A DNA stretch of 46,200 bases from Bacillota bacterium. Lineage in GTDB: Bacteria > Bacillota > Clostridia > Lachnospirales > Lachnospiraceae. The translations under genes were made by a program, and so were the position numbers. Shown here piece after piece: positions 1 to 7,397 of this stretch; position 1 is the stretch's first letter, and every line of letters begins with the position of its first letter. The stretch covers positions 1 through 46,200 of the forward strand of contig JAEZRJ010000036.1 of the NCBI GenBank assembly GCA_023412855.1, given 5' to 3'. Below the pieces are notes generated by a model. The model was not told the origin of the DNA. It searched no databases and saw nothing but the letters and a program-made list of their open reading frames with translations.

Positions 1-285
1 GAGAAAGAGTAGTAGGTATCAGGAACTATTGCAGAGAGCCGTCGGTGGTGGAAGGCGGTATAGGGAATCTTACTGAATGGACTTTCGAGGCCGGGCTGAA
101 CTGATAGTAGGTGCCGGCGGGATTCGGGCCCGTTATCCATCCGACATGTATGACAGTACATGAATAAAGTGGTCGATGCCTATGGCATGTCAATTTGAGT
201 GGTACCGCGATAATAAGGCTTATATTAAGTTTACTTATGTTAAGTTTATTACCGTCTCAAGCAATTAGCTTGAGGCGGTTTTTTG
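1..285 (+). promoter_or_regulatory. T-box riboswitch leader, tryptophan (UGG) specifier
   Basis: This is an untranslated leader that senses uncharged tRNA and controls terminator read-through. The T-box core TGAGTGGTACCGCGA lies at 196-210. Stem I is visible: the lower helix pairs 3-7 (GAAAG) with 82-86 (CTTTC), and the upper helix pairs 12-20 with 65-73. They enclose a specifier loop with the usual AGTA on the 5' side and GAA-TGG-A on the 3' side, so the specifier is TGG (78-80), for tryptophan. The AGAG and GGTGG motifs of distal stem I lie near 33-50. The promoter is left of the window. It probably controls the importer at 423-3094. Confidence 0.9.
250..285 (+). terminator. T-box regulated intrinsic terminator
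   Basis: ACCGTCTCAAGC (251-262) pairs with GCTTGAGGCGGT (268-279), followed by a run of T. The T-box sequence at 196-210 would form the alternative antiterminator when uncharged tRNA-Trp is bound. Confidence 0.9.
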
Positions 286-422
286 TGCGCTTGTTTTGTG
301 AAGAAACTTTTTCTTCAGCGGGATGCGCATGACATGCTGCAGTGAGGCACTTTTGGATGAAATACGGAGAGAGTAGTTTTTCTTGTAAACGGAGGCATAA
401 TAAGAAAAGGAGAGTGGAAATT

Positions 423-1421
423 ATGAAGAAGAAATTATTAGCAGTACTTTTAACAGCGGTAACTATGACGGCAATGCTGACAGCTTGCGGAGAAAAGGCT
501 TCGGATGGATATACCATCGGCATTTCTCAATTTGCGGAACACGGTTCTCTGGATAACTGTAAGGAAGGTTTTCTCGCCGGACTTGCGGAAGAGGGAATTA
601 AAGAAGGTGAGAACCTGAAGGTGCTTTTTGATAATGCGCAGTCTGATACGGGAACGGCCAGTACGATTGCGGATAACTACGTATCGCAGAAGGTGGATAT
701 GATTTGTGCCATCGCCACGCCAAGTGCCATGAGTGCGTACAATTCCTGCCTGAACACGGATATTCCGGTTATCTATACGGCAGTATCCGATCCGGTGGAA
801 GCGGGACTTGCAGGAGAAGACGGAACACCTGCCGGGAATGTGACCGGTACCTCCGACGCATTGGCAGTATCCGAGCAGCTTGAGATGATTCGCAAGATTT
901 TGCCTGAGGCGACGAAAATCGGCATTATTTATACGACCAGCGAAGTGAATTCCGTCAGTGCTATTGAAGAATATAAGAAATATGCAGGCGATTACGGATT
1001 TGAAATCATAGAGACGGGAATCAATACCATTGCCGATGTGGGGATGGCGGCAGCGGATATCGTAACAAAGGTTGACTGTATCACGAATTTGACGGATAAT
1101 ACAGTAGTATCCGCATTACAGACAGTAATCGCGGAAGCGAACAATGCTGGGATCCCGGTATTCGGTTCCGAGGTGGAACAGGTGAAGGCGGGCTGTGTGG
1201 CTTCCATGGGTCTGGAATATTATGAGCTTGGCAAGCAGACTGGTAAAATGGCAGCTAAGGTATTAAAAGGCGAAGCAAAGGCTTCTGAAATGAATTTTGA
1301 AGTTATCTCGCAGCCCAGCTTATATGTGAATACGGCGGCAGCAGAAAAAATAAACCTTGCGCTGGACGATGCGTTCGTAAGCAGTGCATATGAAAAATTC
1401 GATGAAATAATCGTAGAATAA
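423..1421 (+). CDS. trpX: ABC transporter substrate-binding lipoprotein, probable tryptophan importer (TrpX)
   Basis: Extracellular solute-binding component of an ABC importer, 332 aa, of the ABC_sub_bind family (PF04392 type). A lipoprotein signal peptide is clear: MKKK, a hydrophobic stretch, then the lipobox LTAC with the lipidated cysteine at residue 22. I take the ATG at 423 because GGAG lies just upstream and the signal peptide begins there; an in-frame ATG at 342 has no such support. It is followed by permease and ATPase genes 22 nt away. The family alone does not define the ligand; tryptophan is inferred from the UGG specifier of the upstream T-box and from the known T-box-controlled trpXYZ systems of Firmicutes. 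Confidence 0.85.
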   Translation: MKKKLLAVLLTAVTMTAMLTACGEKASDGYTIGISQFAEHGSLDNCKEGFLAGLAEEGIKEGENLKVLFDNAQSDTGTASTIADNYVSQKVDMICAIATPSAMSAYNSCLNTDIPVIYTAVSDPVEAGLAGEDGTPAGNVTGTSDALAVSEQLEMIRKILPEATKIGIIYTTSEVNSVSAIEEYKKYAGDYGFEIIETGINTIADVGMAAADIVTKVDCITNLTDNTVVSALQTVIAEANNAGIPVFGSEVEQVKAGCVASMGLEYYELGKQTGKMAAKVLKGEAKASEMNFEVISQPSLYVNTAAAEKINLALDDAFVSSAYEKFDEIIVE

Positions 1422-1443
1422 GAAAATTACCGGAGGAATTACT

Positions 1444-2337
1444 GTGACTTTATTACTCAGCGTGTTGGAACAAGGTATGATATATGCCATTATGGCTCTG
1501 GGGGTATATATAACCTACAAAATATTGGATTTCCCGGATTTGACGGTAGACGGAAGCTTTCCTATGGGAGCGGCAATTACCTGCATGCTGATTTCTTCCG
1601 GAATGAATCCTCTCGCAGCACTGCCCATAACGTTTGCGGCGGGAGCGCTGGTAGGTATATGCACGGGACTCATCCATGTCAAGCTGAAGGTGCGGGACCT
1701 TTTGTCGGGCATTATCATGATGACTGCTCTCTATACTGTAAATTTGAGAATTGCCGGAAGGGCTAATCTGCCTATTTACAACATGGATACGATTTTTGAT
1801 AACGGCTTTATCAATGCCGTTTTTCCGGAAAGCATGTCGGCGTATAAGACGGTGATCATTATTTTCCTTATTACTATGATTACCAAATATTTGCTGGATG
1901 GCTATATGAGTACAAAGTCGGGTTTCCTCCTTCGGGCGGTAGGCGACAACGACATTATCGTAACTTCCCTGGGAGTGGACAAGGGGCTGGTGAAGATAGT
2001 CGGACTCGCCATCGCCAACGGTTTGGTCGCTTTAAGCGGATGTATATTCGCTCAGCAGCAGAGATATTTCGATATTTCGATGGGAACGGGCACGGTGGTT
2101 ATCGGACTTGCCAGCGTTATCATAGGAACAAGTCTTTTTAAGAAAGTGACATTCTTCAAGATAACCTCCAGTGTAGTAATCGGATCTCTTCTATACAAAG
2201 GCTGTGTGGCGCTGGCTATCAGAATGGGACTTCCGTCTACGGATCTCAAGCTGATTACCGCGGTGCTGTTCCTTATCATATTGGTGATAGGCATGGAAAG
2301 AAAGAAGACGGGAGGCAGACATGTTAGAGCTAATTAA
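1444..2337 (+). CDS. trpY: ABC transporter permease, probable tryptophan importer (TrpY)
   Basis: Integral membrane permease of 297 aa with about eight or nine hydrophobic segments, similar to the LivH/RbsC-type permeases that pair with PF04392 binding proteins. The N-terminus ITYKILDFPDLTVDGSFPMG is characteristic of this subgroup. The start is GTG at 1444, preceded by GGAGG with good spacing. It lies between the binding protein and the ATPase and overlaps the ATPase start by 17 nt, implying translational coupling. Only one permease is present, so a homodimer is expected. The substrate is inferred from the T-box. Confidence 0.85.
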   Translation: MTLLLSVLEQGMIYAIMALGVYITYKILDFPDLTVDGSFPMGAAITCMLISSGMNPLAALPITFAAGALVGICTGLIHVKLKVRDLLSGIIMMTALYTVNLRIAGRANLPIYNMDTIFDNGFINAVFPESMSAYKTVIIIFLITMITKYLLDGYMSTKSGFLLRAVGDNDIIVTSLGVDKGLVKIVGLAIANGLVALSGCIFAQQQRYFDISMGTGTVVIGLASVIIGTSLFKKVTFFKITSSVVIGSLLYKGCVALAIRMGLPSTDLKLITAVLFLIILVIGMERKKTGGRHVRAN

Positions 2338-3094
2338 TATCAATAAAAATTATAACGCCGGTTCTATCAACGAGCTTTGTCTTTTTCGGGATTTTTGCCT
2401 TAAAATAGATGAAGGCGATTTTGTGGCTGTGGTAGGCAGCAACGGTTCCGGAAAAACCTCCATGTTGAATATTATCTGCGGCAGCATTGATATAGACAGC
2501 GGCCGGATAGAGGTAAACGGAGAGGATATGTCGGGGAAAAGGGATTTTTTCAGGCATCGCAAAATCGGGCGCGTGTATCAGGACCCGTCCAAGGGAACCT
2601 GTCCCAGCATGAATATTTTGGAAAATATGTCCATTGCTGATAACAAGGGGAAGAAATACGGTCTGGGGCGCGGCGTGAACAAGGCGAGAACAGATTATTA
2701 TAAGGAGCTGCTTAAGTCTTTGAATCTGGGTCTTGAGGATAAGCTTTATACACAGGTGGGCGCTTTGTCCGGCGGCCAGAGGCAGGCATTGGCTTTACTT
2801 ATGTCAACCATGTCTCCTATTGAGTTTTTAATATTAGATGAGCATACAGCCGCGCTGGATCCCAAGACGGCGGAAATAATCATGGAGCTGACGGATAAAA
2901 TAGTCAGGGAGAAAAAGGTGACCACCATCATGGTAACCCATAATCTACGCTATGCGGTAGAGTATGGGGACAGACTTTTGATGATGCACGAGGGCAATGT
3001 GATTCTGGATAAGGCCGGCGAAGAGAAGAAGGGGCTGCAAACGGAAGAAATCATGAGCGTCTTTAATAAAATCAGCGTGGAATGCGGGAATTAA
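2321..3094 (+). CDS. trpZ: ABC transporter ATP-binding protein, probable tryptophan importer (TrpZ)
   Basis: Cytoplasmic ATPase of the importer, 257 aa, a normal length for one nucleotide-binding domain. Walker A GSNGSGKTS is at residues 39-47, the ABC signature LSGGQRQAL is around residue 150, and Walker B FLILDEHTAALDP follows, with His in place of the usual Pro after DE. The H-loop is in VTHNLRYA. The gene overlaps the permease by 17 nt and is the last in the operon. A long imperfect hairpin follows. Confidence 0.88.
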   Translation: MLELININKNYNAGSINELCLFRDFCLKIDEGDFVAVVGSNGSGKTSMLNIICGSIDIDSGRIEVNGEDMSGKRDFFRHRKIGRVYQDPSKGTCPSMNILENMSIADNKGKKYGLGRGVNKARTDYYKELLKSLNLGLEDKLYTQVGALSGGQRQALALLMSTMSPIEFLILDEHTAALDPKTAEIIMELTDKIVREKKVTTIMVTHNLRYAVEYGDRLLMMHEGNVILDKAGEEKKGLQTEEIMSVFNKISVECGN

Positions 3095-3102
3095 TAATGA
3101 AA

Positions 3103-3160
3103 GACAGCGCCTTTAAATATTTTTCGGATTTTAAATATTATAGGGCGGTGTCTTTCTATG
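3103..3160. terminator. Imperfect hairpin between convergent genes, possible shared terminator
   Basis: AAAGACAGCGCC near the left end pairs with GGCGGTGTCTTT near the right end, with AT-rich partly complementary sequence between. It lies between the ends of the convergent trpZ and ABC-F genes. Neither side has a good T-run, so the terminator role is tentative. Confidence 0.4.
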
Positions 3161-3195
3161 AAAAAATGAGTTTTTGAAACAGAAAGCATGCCCTG

Positions 3196-4728
3196 TTATT
3201 TTTTTTGGACACTAATGACTCTCTGTACCAAATTTTTATAGAATGCTTCCTCATGTGAAACGAGCAGGACTGTCCCTGAAAATTCAGATAGGGCAGCCTT
3301 GAGTGCCTCCTTTGCCTGAACATCCAGATGGTTGGTTGGTTCGTCCATAATCAGAAAATTACATGGAGCCAGTGCAAGAAGGCATATTTTTACTTTCGCT
3401 TGCTCACCGCCGCTTAAGGTGGCGATAGGCTGCATCGCGTGTTTGCTGGAGATTCCGCATCGTGCAAGGTGCTTTCGTACCTCCTTAACGGCTAAGCTGC
3501 TATAAGTGTCTGATAAGATTTGCATCGGGGTTCTCGTTTCGTCCGTCCATATTAGGCCCTGCTCAAAATATCCGATGGTCACCTGAGCGGAAAAGTTATA
3601 GCAGCCCTGCATCGCCGGAAGCTGCCCGATCAAGGTCTTAAGCAAGGTGGATTTACCGATTCCGTTAAATCCGGTTATCGCTATTTTGGCTCCTCCCGTG
3701 ACGTTAAAGCTGATATCGGATAAAACCGGGTAGTGATAGCCTACTGATAAATGTTTTACCGATAGATATTCGGTATTGGTTGAGGGCAATTCCATAAAGC
3801 GAAAGTGAGGCGTTATTTCTTTTTGCTCCAAAGCTTCCATTTTATCCATACGCTCTAGTTGTTTTCTGCGGCCTCTGGCCATTCTCGATTTTCTCCCTGC
3901 AATGTTCTTTTGAATGAATTCTTCCGTCTTCTTGATTTCCTTTTGCTGGGCGGTATATTGTCTGACGTAATCCTCCCTTAAAAGAGTCTTCTTTTTCAGA
4001 AATTCCGAATAGGTGCCATAGTATTTTGTCAATGTATTGTTGTCGATATCGCATATGCGGTTGGAGATCTTATCCAAAAAGGCATAGTTGTGGGATACGA
4101 CCATAAAAGCATTTTCCAGGGAGGAGAGATAATCGGCAAGCCATGTAATATGCTCTTTGTCCAGGAAGTTGGTGGGTTCGTCGAGAAGAAGGACCTCCGG
4201 CTTTTCTAAAAGGAGCTTCGCGAGAATTATTTTTGCATGCTGTCCGCCGCTCATTTGCAAGGCGGGGCGGTCCAGTCCGATGGCGAGCAGTCCCAGTCCG
4301 GATGCTACTTGATCGATTCTGGTATCGATGGAATATAGGCCTTGGATTTCAAGCTGTTCCTGTTTCTTGGCTGCAAGGCTTAAGCATTCCATGCTGCCGT
4401 TAGCCGCTTTTTCGTATAGCAGTGACATTTCTTCTTCTATTTTATAGAGCCTTGAAAAGGCTGACTTCAGAAAGTCTTTTATGGTGGTGCGTCCATCTAT
4501 TTTAGCATATTGATCCAGATATCCCATGGATATATTAGGCTGCCAGATAATCCGTCCGGAATCAGGGATAATCTGCTCCGTGCAAATCTTGATCAAGGTA
4601 CTTTTTCCTGCGCCGTTTTGGCCTACGATGCCGAGGTGCTCCCCTTTGTTCAGCGATAAATCAGCATTTTTATAAAGAAAATTGTCACCGAATGAATGTG
4701 TTAATCCTTCGATTTCTAATAAGCTCAT
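3196..4728 (-). CDS. ABC-F family ATPase, probable ribosome-protection antibiotic resistance factor
   Basis: Soluble twin-ATPase protein of 510 aa without membrane segments. Domain 1 has Walker A GQNGAGKST (36-44), signature MSGGQ and LLLDEPTNFLD. A charged linker rich in Lys, Arg and Glu (about 245-310) includes GRKSRMARGRRKQ. Domain 2 has GFNGIGKST, LSGGEQ and MDEPTNHLD. ABC-F proteins bind the ribosomal E site; several displace antibiotics. The start at 4728 is preceded by GAAAGGA. The frame stays open upstream to 4980, but that part is leader. Resistance is inferred from the attenuator-like leader; it may resemble clostridial CplR-type proteins, though I cannot confirm the subfamily or the drug. 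Confidence 0.8.
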   Translation of the reverse strand: MSLLEIEGLTHSFGDNFLYKNADLSLNKGEHLGIVGQNGAGKSTLIKICTEQIIPDSGRIIWQPNISMGYLDQYAKIDGRTTIKDFLKSAFSRLYKIEEEMSLLYEKAANGSMECLSLAAKKQEQLEIQGLYSIDTRIDQVASGLGLLAIGLDRPALQMSGGQHAKIILAKLLLEKPEVLLLDEPTNFLDKEHITWLADYLSSLENAFMVVSHNYAFLDKISNRICDIDNNTLTKYYGTYSEFLKKKTLLREDYVRQYTAQQKEIKKTEEFIQKNIAGRKSRMARGRRKQLERMDKMEALEQKEITPHFRFMELPSTNTEYLSVKHLSVGYHYPVLSDISFNVTGGAKIAITGFNGIGKSTLLKTLIGQLPAMQGCYNFSAQVTIGYFEQGLIWTDETRTPMQILSDTYSSLAVKEVRKHLARCGISSKHAMQPIATLSGGEQAKVKICLLALAPCNFLIMDEPTNHLDVQAKEALKAALSEFSGTVLLVSHEEAFYKNLVQRVISVQKK

Positions 4729-4780
4729 GTTGATGATAGTCCTTTCTGTTTCTGTAAAAGTTATAGTATAGGTATACGGT

Positions 4781-4848
4781 AAAATTAAAAAGGCAGAAGA
4801 CAACAATACACATAGTGTACAATACACGAGTGTATTCGCCTTCTGCCT
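4781..4848 (-). terminator. Attenuator terminator upstream of ABC-F gene
   Basis: On the minus strand AGGCAGAAG pairs perfectly with CTTCTGCCT, which runs into TTTTTAATTTT. An inner helix (AATACAC with GTGTATT) extends the stem. It ends about 50 nt before the ABC-F start codon and so would block expression unless disrupted. Confidence 0.8.
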
Positions 4849-4918
4849 TTCCGGGCTTGAAATAGCCGGAATAAAACAACGAGCAACATGCTTACGATTG
4901 CTCTTGTATTCAAACAAA

Positions 4919-4950
4919 AGGCTACGGACAAAAACATTGTCCATAGCCTT
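4919..4950 (-). terminator. Second leader hairpin with T-run upstream of ABC-F gene
   Basis: On the minus strand AAGGCTATGGAC pairs with GTCCGTAGCCTT, followed by TTTGTTTG. It is a compact terminator-like hairpin 70 nt upstream of the main attenuator. Confidence 0.6.
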
Positions 4951-4958
4951 ATTTACGC

Positions 4959-4991
4959 TTAAATGATATACGGGAAACAAGAAATAAACAT
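4959..4991 (-). CDS. Possible second leader micro-ORF (MFISCFPYII)
   Basis: A ten-codon ORF starts inside the large leader hairpin 4972-5041 and ends just before the hairpin at 4919-4950. Its ribosome binding site is weak or sequestered: AGGAAG lies in the loop of the GC-rich hairpin directly upstream. It may be a regulatory uORF or chance. Confidence 0.3.
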   Translation of the reverse strand: MFISCFPYII

Positions 4992-5041
4992 ACTGCGCGG
5001 CAGCTTCCTGCGGCGCTTGTATGCGTATTGTACTGTTTCCC
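4972..5041 (-). promoter_or_regulatory. Long leader stem-loop upstream of ABC-F gene
   Basis: On the minus strand GGGAAAC pairs with GTTTCCC, AATA with TATT, and CATAC with GTATG, capped by CGCCGCAG paired with CTGCCGCG. It is a nearly continuous 70 nt hairpin immediately after the leader peptide ORF and encloses the start of the micro-ORF. It is a likely antiterminator or anti-antiterminator element. Confidence 0.55.
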
Positions 5042-5050
5042 GATGAAATC

Positions 5051-5152
5051 CTATCGCGTTATTTTATCGCTATACTCTGCACAATGTTTCACCGGTATGG
5101 ATTGTACAGAGCGCAGCTTCCTTGTAAGCTGATTGGTTATATAATAGTTCAT
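5051..5152 (-). CDS. Leader peptide ORF for the ABC-F gene (33 aa)
   Basis: A 33-codon ORF beginning MNYYITNQLTRKLRSVQ and ending at TAG 5051. It has an excellent ribosome binding site, AAAAGGAG seven bases before ATG, and begins about 30 nt after the predicted transcription start. Its second half forms a hairpin (CTCTGTACAAT with ATTGTGCAGAG, 5075-5111). Ribosome stalling here by a drug would change folding of the following hairpins, the arrangement known for ABC-F, erm and cfr-type leaders. The function is inferred from layout only. Confidence 0.6.
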   Translation of the reverse strand: MNYYITNQLTRKLRSVQSIPVKHCAEYSDKITR

Positions 5153-5188
5153 GAAGATTCTCCTTTTCGGGCATAACCCTTGGCACTT

Positions 5189-5217
5189 ATAATACTTCAT
5201 CAAAAGGTATCTGTCAA
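5189..5217 (-). promoter_or_regulatory. Promoter of ABC-F leader transcript
   Basis: On the minus strand TTGACA (5217-5212), a 17 nt spacer and TATTAT (5194-5189) form a near-consensus sigma-A promoter. Transcription would start near 5182, giving a leader of about 450 nt. Confidence 0.8.
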
Positions 5218-5435
5218 TCTTCAACAACTATCTTTAGGCGGTAACTATTTGGGCAGTAACTATAAACGCTGAGGCCCCGCCCTGTCAGACAGAATAATCA
5301 GGAAGAGGAGGGAGGAGAATAGCCATGATCAATGTCCCTCAATAGAAAGTCACTGTTGAGTTTTTATATAGGAATAAAAATTTAGAGTTTCACAATGATA
5401 CATAATTTATTATAATAAAGCTGGAGGTAATGACA
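5218..5435. other. Intergenic region with possible promoter for SDR gene
   Basis: No gene is seen. A six-codon ORF (MINVPQ, ATG near 5324) has a strong GGAGGAG site and may be a remnant. TTCACA, a 16 nt spacer and TATAAT ending just before the gene form a plausible promoter for the gene at 5436. Confidence 0.35.
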
Positions 5436-6302
5436 ATGAATATTTTAGTTATCGGCGGAACCCGGTTTATGGGAAAGCATCTGGTAAATGAGCTGTTAAG
5501 GCAGGGCCATATCGTAACGATTGCCACGAGAGGCATCGCGCAAGACAATTTTGCAGATTCGGTAAAAAGGCTGACTATCGACAGGATGAATGAGGACAGT
5601 TTGCAAGAAGGTCTTAAAAATACTTTTTTTGATGTAATATATGACAGCTTGGCCTACAGTTCTAATGATATAAGGCGTCTTCTCGCTATTGTTACCTGCA
5701 ATAAGTATATTATGATTTCAACTGCAGCCGTATACGAGAAGTATCTGAATACAGTGGAAGAAGCCTTCGACCCGCTGGGAAAAAAGTTGATTTGGTGCGA
5801 TAGAGCGGATTTCCCTTATGACGAGATAAAAAGGCAGGCAGAATGTGCTTTGTTTCAGGAATACGCGCATGTTCATTCCGTTGCGGTAAGATTCCCGTTT
5901 GTAATCGGGTCAGATGATTATACCGGAAGGCTGCAATTTTACATAGAGCATATAATGAAGCGAAAGCCCATGAATGTGGATAATTTTTACAAACAAATGT
6001 CTTTTGTGCGCTCACAGGAGGCCGGAAGTTTCCTGGCTTATCTTGCAGCCAATGATTATTCCGGAGTAATTAACGGCGCGAGCGAAGGAACGATATCTAT
6101 CAAGGATATTGCCGATTACGTGGAAAGCAGAACTGGCAAAAAGGTAATATTATCTCCGGACGGGGAAGAAGCTCCATATAATGGTGTGGATGAATATAGT
6201 ATCAATACGGACAAAGCAAGCAGCTTAGGATTCGCCTTTTCGCCGCTGAAATCATGGATTTATGATTTGATTGACGGATATATCGAAGAAACTGCAGTGT
6301 AA
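5436..6302 (+). CDS. Atypical SDR / NAD-dependent epimerase-like protein
   Basis: Cytoplasmic Rossmann-fold protein of 288 aa in the extended short-chain dehydrogenase/epimerase group. The N-terminus MNILVIGGTRFMGKHLV carries the GGxRxxG nucleotide-binding motif of atypical SDRs, related to plant CSP41-like and bacterial nucleoside-diphosphate-sugar epimerase-like proteins. A canonical YxxxK is not obvious at the expected place (YDEIKRQAE is the nearest match), so catalysis is uncertain. The ATG at 5436 is chosen because GGAGG is 8 nt away; an ATG two codons earlier sits too close to it. It seems monocistronic. The substrate is unknown. Confidence 0.75.
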   Translation: MNILVIGGTRFMGKHLVNELLRQGHIVTIATRGIAQDNFADSVKRLTIDRMNEDSLQEGLKNTFFDVIYDSLAYSSNDIRRLLAIVTCNKYIMISTAAVYEKYLNTVEEAFDPLGKKLIWCDRADFPYDEIKRQAECALFQEYAHVHSVAVRFPFVIGSDDYTGRLQFYIEHIMKRKPMNVDNFYKQMSFVRSQEAGSFLAYLAANDYSGVINGASEGTISIKDIADYVESRTGKKVILSPDGEEAPYNGVDEYSINTDKASSLGFAFSPLKSWIYDLIDGYIEETAV

Positions 6303-6532
6303 GATATTTGTCCGTATGCTTTTCCATCAGCACCGAAAAAAGAGAGTTTAGATCATTATTAAACTGAAAATATAAAAGAATATAAAATAAAAAAGCGGGA
6401 ATTATAGAAATAGAAAGGGTATTATCAAGACCTTTGCAAAACTATAAGGAAAGCGGAGAAGAAAGCAGGTTATTGTTCACACAGTAGCTTAACACTTGCT
6501 GTTAAAAAAGCAGTTAGCTTTCGGTACAGAGT
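6303..6532. other. Intergenic region, nothing definite
   Basis: AT-rich 230 nt with a small palindrome (AGTTTA...TAAACT near 6347-6366). No convincing gene or promoter was identified, although the HPr-like gene must be transcribed from here or from upstream. Confidence 0.3.
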
Positions 6533-6790
6533 ATGAAAAGTTTTCGATATAAAATAACGGATTATCAGGAGATGTTCGAAAGTCCGGCGGGACAGCTTGT
6601 GAGAAAGGCTTTAACATATGCGTCGGCAATTTCTGTCAGTGTGAACGACAGATTCGGAAATGCGAAAAGAATCCTTAGCGTGATGTCGCTTGGGCTTGCA
6701 GCAGGAGATGAGGTCCTGGTGGAGGCGGAGGGATCGGATGAGGCCAGAGCAGTAGTGGATTTGGCAGAATTTTTCAAGAATAATTTATAG
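6533..6790 (+). CDS. HPr-like protein lacking the phosphorylation sites
   Basis: An 85 aa protein with an HPr fold signature: the C-terminal half KRILSVMSLGLAAGDEV and EGSDEARAVVDLAEFF aligns by eye with the KSIMGVMSLGLAKGAEI and EGADEADAI regions of HPr. The canonical active site GIHARPA is replaced by EMFESPAG, so His15 and Arg17 are absent, and the regulatory Ser46 position reads Arg. It therefore cannot take part in normal PTS phosphotransfer. The ribosome binding site is weak. It stands alone with its own strong terminator. A regulatory or binding role is possible, but nothing in the context defines it. Confidence 0.7.
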   Translation: MKSFRYKITDYQEMFESPAGQLVRKALTYASAISVSVNDRFGNAKRILSVMSLGLAAGDEVLVEAEGSDEARAVVDLAEFFKNNL

Positions 6791-6846
6791 AGGAAGCCCC
6801 TTTTATGAATCGAAGGATTCGTATTTCAGGGCTTCCTCTTTTTTCT
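6791..6846 (+). terminator. Terminator after HPr-like gene
   Basis: AGGAAGCCC pairs with GGGCTTCCT, with an inner helix GAATC/GATTC, followed by CTTTTTTCTTT. It is a strong intrinsic terminator on the plus strand. Confidence 0.9.
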
Positions 6847-6853
6847 TTAATTA

Positions 6854-6930
6854 AGAAAGTGTTCCTATTAAAGAGAGATAGATGCGCAGCTGCGTGCGCG
6901 GAACAAAAGCTTATGAAGCGTGCTGCCTGC
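6854..6930 (+). repeat. Intergenic repeat copy A (truncated)
   Basis: It contains GTGTTCCTATTA, then GATGCGCAGCTGCGTGCGCG and GGAACAAAAGC, the same order as in copy B at 15901. The distal half of the terminal stem is degenerate (TTATGAAGCGTGCTGCC). It lies between the HPr-like terminator and the pyrI stop codon. Confidence 0.75.
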
Positions 6931-6940
6931 CATCAGATGA

Positions 6941-7375
6941 CTATTTTGCAGTATCTTCGTATTTTTCTTCACAGTATTTGCAGCGGTATACTTCTTTTTT
7001 CTCATCGGCAAGTACGAAGACATGAGGAAGCCCCTGCTCGATGGAGGTGATACATCTCGGGTTCTTGCATTTGATAACGTTTTTGATTTCCTTAGGGAGA
7101 ACCAGCTCCTTTTTATCTACGATTTCACCGTCTTTGATTACGTTTACCGTAATGCAGTGATCGATAAAGGCAAGAACATCCAGGTCCAGAGTATCGATAT
7201 CGCATTCCACCTTGAGAATATCCTTTTTCCCCATCTTGTTGCTTTTCGCATTTTTTATAATGGCCACGGTGCAGTCCAGCTTATCCAGTTGAAGATGATG
7301 ATATAGGGAAAGACTCTTGCCTGCCTCGATATGGTCGAGAACAAAGCCTTCCTCAATTTTTCCTACATTTAACAT
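6941..7375 (-). CDS. pyrI: Aspartate carbamoyltransferase regulatory subunit PyrI
   Basis: Regulatory chain of class B aspartate transcarbamoylase, 144 aa (family about 150). The N-terminal allosteric domain has the typical GFVLDHIEAGKSL segment. The C-terminal zinc domain has CKNPRCIT and YRCKYCE, giving the four cysteines that bind zinc and contact PyrB. It lies 22 nt after pyrB with GGAGG before the ATG, so the two are co-transcribed. It likely gives allosteric control by nucleotides. It lacks an obvious terminator of its own; repeat copy A follows directly. Confidence 0.95.
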   Translation of the reverse strand: MLNVGKIEEGFVLDHIEAGKSLSLYHHLQLDKLDCTVAIIKNAKSNKMGKKDILKVECDIDTLDLDVLAFIDHCITVNVIKDGEIVDKKELVLPKEIKNVIKCKNPRCITSIEQGLPHVFVLADEKKEVYRCKYCEEKYEDTAK

Positions 7376-7397
7376 GAAATTTTCCTCCCTTCCTACC

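Noticed and set aside
4729..4980. N-terminal extension of the ABC-F ORF by 84 residues
   Set aside because: The frame is open by chance through leader hairpins and the attenuator; ABC-F similarity begins at MSLLEIEGL (4728), which has its own ribosome binding site.
5324..5344. Six-codon ORF MINVPQ with a strong ribosome binding site
   Set aside because: Too short to claim; may be a remnant of a lost gene. Noted only in the intergenic entry.
6805..7050. Plus-strand ORF of 81 aa
   Set aside because: It runs through a terminator, repeat copy A and the antisense of pyrI; no ribosome binding site or family.
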